NCBI GenBank assembly: GCA_017520105.1
Contig: JAFWRL010000223.1
Coordinates: 1 to 7,827, forward strand
Length of the DNA stretch: 7,827 nucleotides
Direction of reading: 5' to 3'
Source: Fibrobacter sp.
GTDB lineage: Bacteria > Fibrobacterota > Fibrobacteria > Fibrobacterales > Fibrobacteraceae
This document shows positions 6,162 through 7,827 of the stretch, piece by piece (the stretch's first letter is position 1; every line of letters begins with the position of its first letter). The translations under genes and the position numbers were made by a program. The notes beneath the pieces were generated by a model. The model worked only from the letters and a program-made list of their open reading frames with translations, made no database searches and was not told the origin of the DNA.

Positions 6162-6167
6162 TCTATA
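6162..6167 (-). promoter_or_regulatory. Possible -10 box of the SpeE-like gene
   Basis: Minus-strand TATAGA ends eight bases before the ATG at 6153-6151 (TTTGCACC between). If used, transcription would start within about three bases of the start codon. No clear -35 box or TG extension is visible, and the region is AT-rich, so this is a weak call. Confidence 0.3.
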
Positions 6168-6256
6168 CTAATTAGATAGTTATAAATTGGTCGATGCTTC
6201 TTTTCACTGTAATTTTTTCGAGACACGAACACAACCTATCATTCTCGACCCCAGCT

Positions 6257-6290
6257 GTCATCCCCGACTTGATCGGGGATCACCTTTCAC
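6257..6290 (+). repeat. GTCAT hairpin repeat, copy 2 (CCCCGA stem)
   Basis: After the GTC head, ATCCCCGA (6260-6267) pairs with TCGGGGAT (6273-6280) around CTTGA, followed by the tail CACCTTTCAC. It shares head, loop core and tail with the copy at 2924-2957. It lies 100 bp upstream of metH, in the divergent region that otherwise holds only AT-rich DNA. It is not part of a cobalamin or SAM riboswitch that I can recognise. Confidence 0.8.
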
Positions 6291-6353
6291 GTTTAAATAG
6301 GATATATTATTATATAGCTAGTGACAGCAATTCTAGCATTTTCTATCTTTTAT

Positions 6354-6379
6354 GCATAAAATTAAATATACGCATAAAA
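6354..6379 (+). promoter_or_regulatory. Direct repeat GCATAAAA x 2 in the metH promoter region
   Basis: GCATAAAA occurs at 6354-6361 and 6372-6379, an 18 bp period, with TATACG between them. The downstream copy ends 11 bases before the metH ATG. The repeat could mark a regulator site or overlapping -10 boxes (CATAAA, TATACG). In DNA this AT-rich the call is tentative. Further upstream, GCTAG (6317-6321) and CTAGC (6333-6337) form another short inverted repeat. Confidence 0.3.
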
Positions 6380-6390
6380 CGGTAACTAAG

Positions 6391-7827
6391 ATGACTCTTC
6401 GTGAAGCGTTCGAATCAAAGATGATGCTGCTCGATGGCGGCATGGGCTCTGTTATCCAAACTTACGGTATCAAGGGTGCCAACAACGACATGCTTTCCAT
6501 CGAAAAGCCCGAGATAATTCTCGACATCCAGCGTCGCTACGTGGATGCAGGCGTAGATTGCCTCACCACGAACACGTTTTCGAGCCAGCGCGTGAGCCAG
6601 CACGAATACCATCAGGAACATCGCATTGCCGAGATGAACCGCGCCTCTGTGAAAATCGCGAAGCAGGCTGCCGAGGAAGGTTTCAAGAAGTACGGTCGCA
6701 AGGTCTATATTTTGGGCGACGTCGGCCCCACAAGCAAGATGCTCTCCATGAGCGAAGACGTGAACGACCCGGCAAGCCGTGCGATTACTTTTGATGAACT
6801 GGAAGATGCGTATTTGGAACAAATTTCCGTGCTCATGGAAGAAGGCGTTGACGCCATTCTCATCGAAACGATTTTCGACACGTTGAACGCGAAGGCCGCC
6901 CTCAGTGCCTACAGCAAGGCGAACGAAGCCCGCATTGCAGCCGCGAAGGATGCCGGCACTCCCGAAGACGAAATCAAGCCAATCGAGGTGATGCTTTCGA
7001 TGACGGTGAGCGACGCCTCGGGCCGTACGCTTTCGGGCCAGACGGTCGAAGCATTCGCCGTGAGCGTGATGCACATGCACCCGCTTTCCATCGGCCTCAA
7101 CTGCGGTCTCGGTGCCGACGGCATGGTGCCGTACCTGCTCCGCATGGGCAAAGTCGCTCCCTGCTACATTTCTTGTCACCCGAATGCAGGCCTCCCGAAC
7201 CAGTTCGGCGGTTACGACGATACGCCCGAAGACATGGTGCGGCTCATGGGTGTGTACCTGGACGACAAGCTCGTGAACATGATTGGCGGCTGCTGCGGTA
7301 CAACTCCGGAGCACATCGCCGCGATGCGCAAGATGCTTGACGCCCTTCCCGCCGATTACGAACGCCGCAAGCCCGCGCCCAAGTACGCCACGAGCCCGCT
7401 GCTCCGCCTCGCCGGTTTGGAACCGCTGTTCAAGGAACAGGTGCGCCCGAGCAACGGTGCCGACAGTTGCAACGCCGAAGACTTTGTGAAGGTCGGTGAA
7501 CGCTGCAACGTGGCAGGTTCCAAGAAGTTCCTCCGCCTTATCAACGAAAAAAATTACGAAGAAGCGCTCGACATCGCGCGTAAACAGGTTGAAGACGGCG
7601 CCGATGTGATTGACGTGAACATGGACGACGGCCTGCTGGATGCTACCGCCGAAATGCAGACCTTCCTGAACTTGCTCGCTTCGGACCCGGCTATCAGCCG
7701 CGTGCCGATTATGGTGGACTCTTCCCGATTCGAAGTCATTGAAGCGGGCCTCAAGTGCGCCCAGGGCAAGTGCATCGTGAACTCCATCTCCTTGAAGATG
7801 GGCGAACAGGCGTTTATCGAACATGCG
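6391..7827 (+). CDS. metH: Cobalamin-dependent methionine synthase, N-terminal 479 codons (cut by window edge)
   Basis: Cytoplasmic enzyme that transfers the methyl group of 5-methyltetrahydrofolate through cobalamin to homocysteine, giving methionine. The frame is open from 6391 to the window end. Residues 1-320 are the homocysteine domain: LLDGGMGSVIQ near the start, TNTFSSQ (60-66), ILGDVGPT (107-114), SDASGRTLSGQT (207-218), and the zinc-binding cysteines C238 (GLNCGLG) and C301/C302 (GGCCGTTPEHIA). Residues 365-479 begin the pterin domain: VGERCNVAGSKKF (368-380), GADVIDVNMDDG (403-414), VPIMVDSS (438-445) and IVNSISLKMGE (462-472), closely matching E. coli MetH order. The pterin domain is incomplete, and the cobalamin and activation domains would lie beyond the window, so a shortened MetH cannot be excluded. 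The ATG at 6391 gives the usual N-terminus but has only a poor Shine-Dalgarno sequence. No riboswitch is evident upstream. Confidence 0.95.
   Translation, partial: MTLREAFESKMMLLDGGMGSVIQTYGIKGANNDMLSIEKPEIILDIQRRYVDAGVDCLTTNTFSSQRVSQHEYHQEHRIAEMNRASVKIAKQAAEEGFKKYGRKVYILGDVGPTSKMLSMSEDVNDPASRAITFDELEDAYLEQISVLMEEGVDAILIETIFDTLNAKAALSAYSKANEARIAAAKDAGTPEDEIKPIEVMLSMTVSDASGRTLSGQTVEAFAVSVMHMHPLSIGLNCGLGADGMVPYLLRMGKVAPCYISCHPNAGLPNQFGGYDDTPEDMVRLMGVYLDDKLVNMIGGCCGTTPEHIAAMRKMLDALPADYERRKPAPKYATSPLLRLAGLEPLFKEQVRPSNGADSCNAEDFVKVGERCNVAGSKKFLRLINEKNYEEALDIARKQVEDGADVIDVNMDDGLLDATAEMQTFLNLLASDPAISRVPIMVDSSRFEVIEAGLKCAQGKCIVNSISLKMGEQAFIEHA

Noticed and set aside
5299..6171. A 290-codon plus-strand open frame opposite the SpeE-like gene
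   Set aside because: Its Arg/His/Asn-rich translation is a shadow of the membrane domain codons. There is no domain, signal or ribosome binding site.
6194..6385. A 63-codon plus-strand frame upstream of metH
   Set aside because: It contains the hairpin repeat (VIPDLIGDH is its translation) and AT-rich DNA. It has no ribosome binding site or homology that I recognise.
6154..6390. A cobalamin or SAM riboswitch upstream of metH
   Set aside because: These would be expected for metH in many bacteria, but the 237 bp is AT-rich, contains a dispersed repeat hairpin, and shows none of the conserved core segments of either class.
6415..7824. A 469-codon open frame on the minus strand opposite metH
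   Set aside because: It lies wholly antisense to a clearly conserved metH reading frame. Its translation is His/Val/Arg-rich in the pattern expected from the complement of a biased codon set, with no recognisable motif.

Overview
The window looks like chromosomal DNA from a Fibrobacter-type bacterium of the FCB (Fibrobacterota/Bacteroidota) group. The evidence is a lipoprotein with a long serine-rich spacer after its lipidated cysteine, an outer-membrane beta-barrel protein with a similar Ser/Thr-rich spacer, and intergenic DNA filled with short dispersed hairpin repeats that begin with GTCAT. This assignment is an inference from style; no marker such as rRNA is present. The two conserved housekeeping genes are both cut by the window edges.

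Layout from left to right: (1) the first 49 codons of leuS (leucyl-tRNA synthetase), leftward, with a good Shine-Dalgarno sequence and a four-copy heptamer array just upstream of it; (2) a leftward lipoprotein gene (344-1519) with an intrinsic terminator beyond its stop; (3) a 275 bp divergent promoter region; (4) a rightward outer-membrane beta-barrel gene (1795-2643) whose extended -10 box sits so close to the ATG that the mRNA should be leaderless; (5) a 429 bp convergent intergenic region with a second four-copy heptamer array, a strong intrinsic terminator and a mosaic of GTCAT-headed repeats; (6) a leftward 1026-residue polytopic membrane protein fused to a spermidine-synthase-like domain (3073-6153); (7) a 237 bp divergent region with one more hairpin repeat; (8) the first 479 codons of metH (cobalamin-dependent methionine synthase), rightward.

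The genes do not form an operon. Nearly every neighbour pair is divergent or convergent, and each gene appears to have its own promoter. The lipoprotein and the beta-barrel are both envelope proteins sharing a divergent control region, so they could be co-regulated, but nothing shows that they interact. The spermidine-synthase-like fusion lacks the catalytic aspartates of true aminopropyltransferases, so polyamine synthesis should not be assumed.

I see no defence system, CRISPR array, integrase, transposase, tRNA or rRNA. The most interesting material is the exact 214-residue-offset duplication inside the lipoprotein, the non-canonical SpeE-like membrane fusion, the leaderless start of the beta-barrel gene, and the folding of the intergenic repeats, which show a compensatory base-pair change and conserved tandem G-A mismatches.
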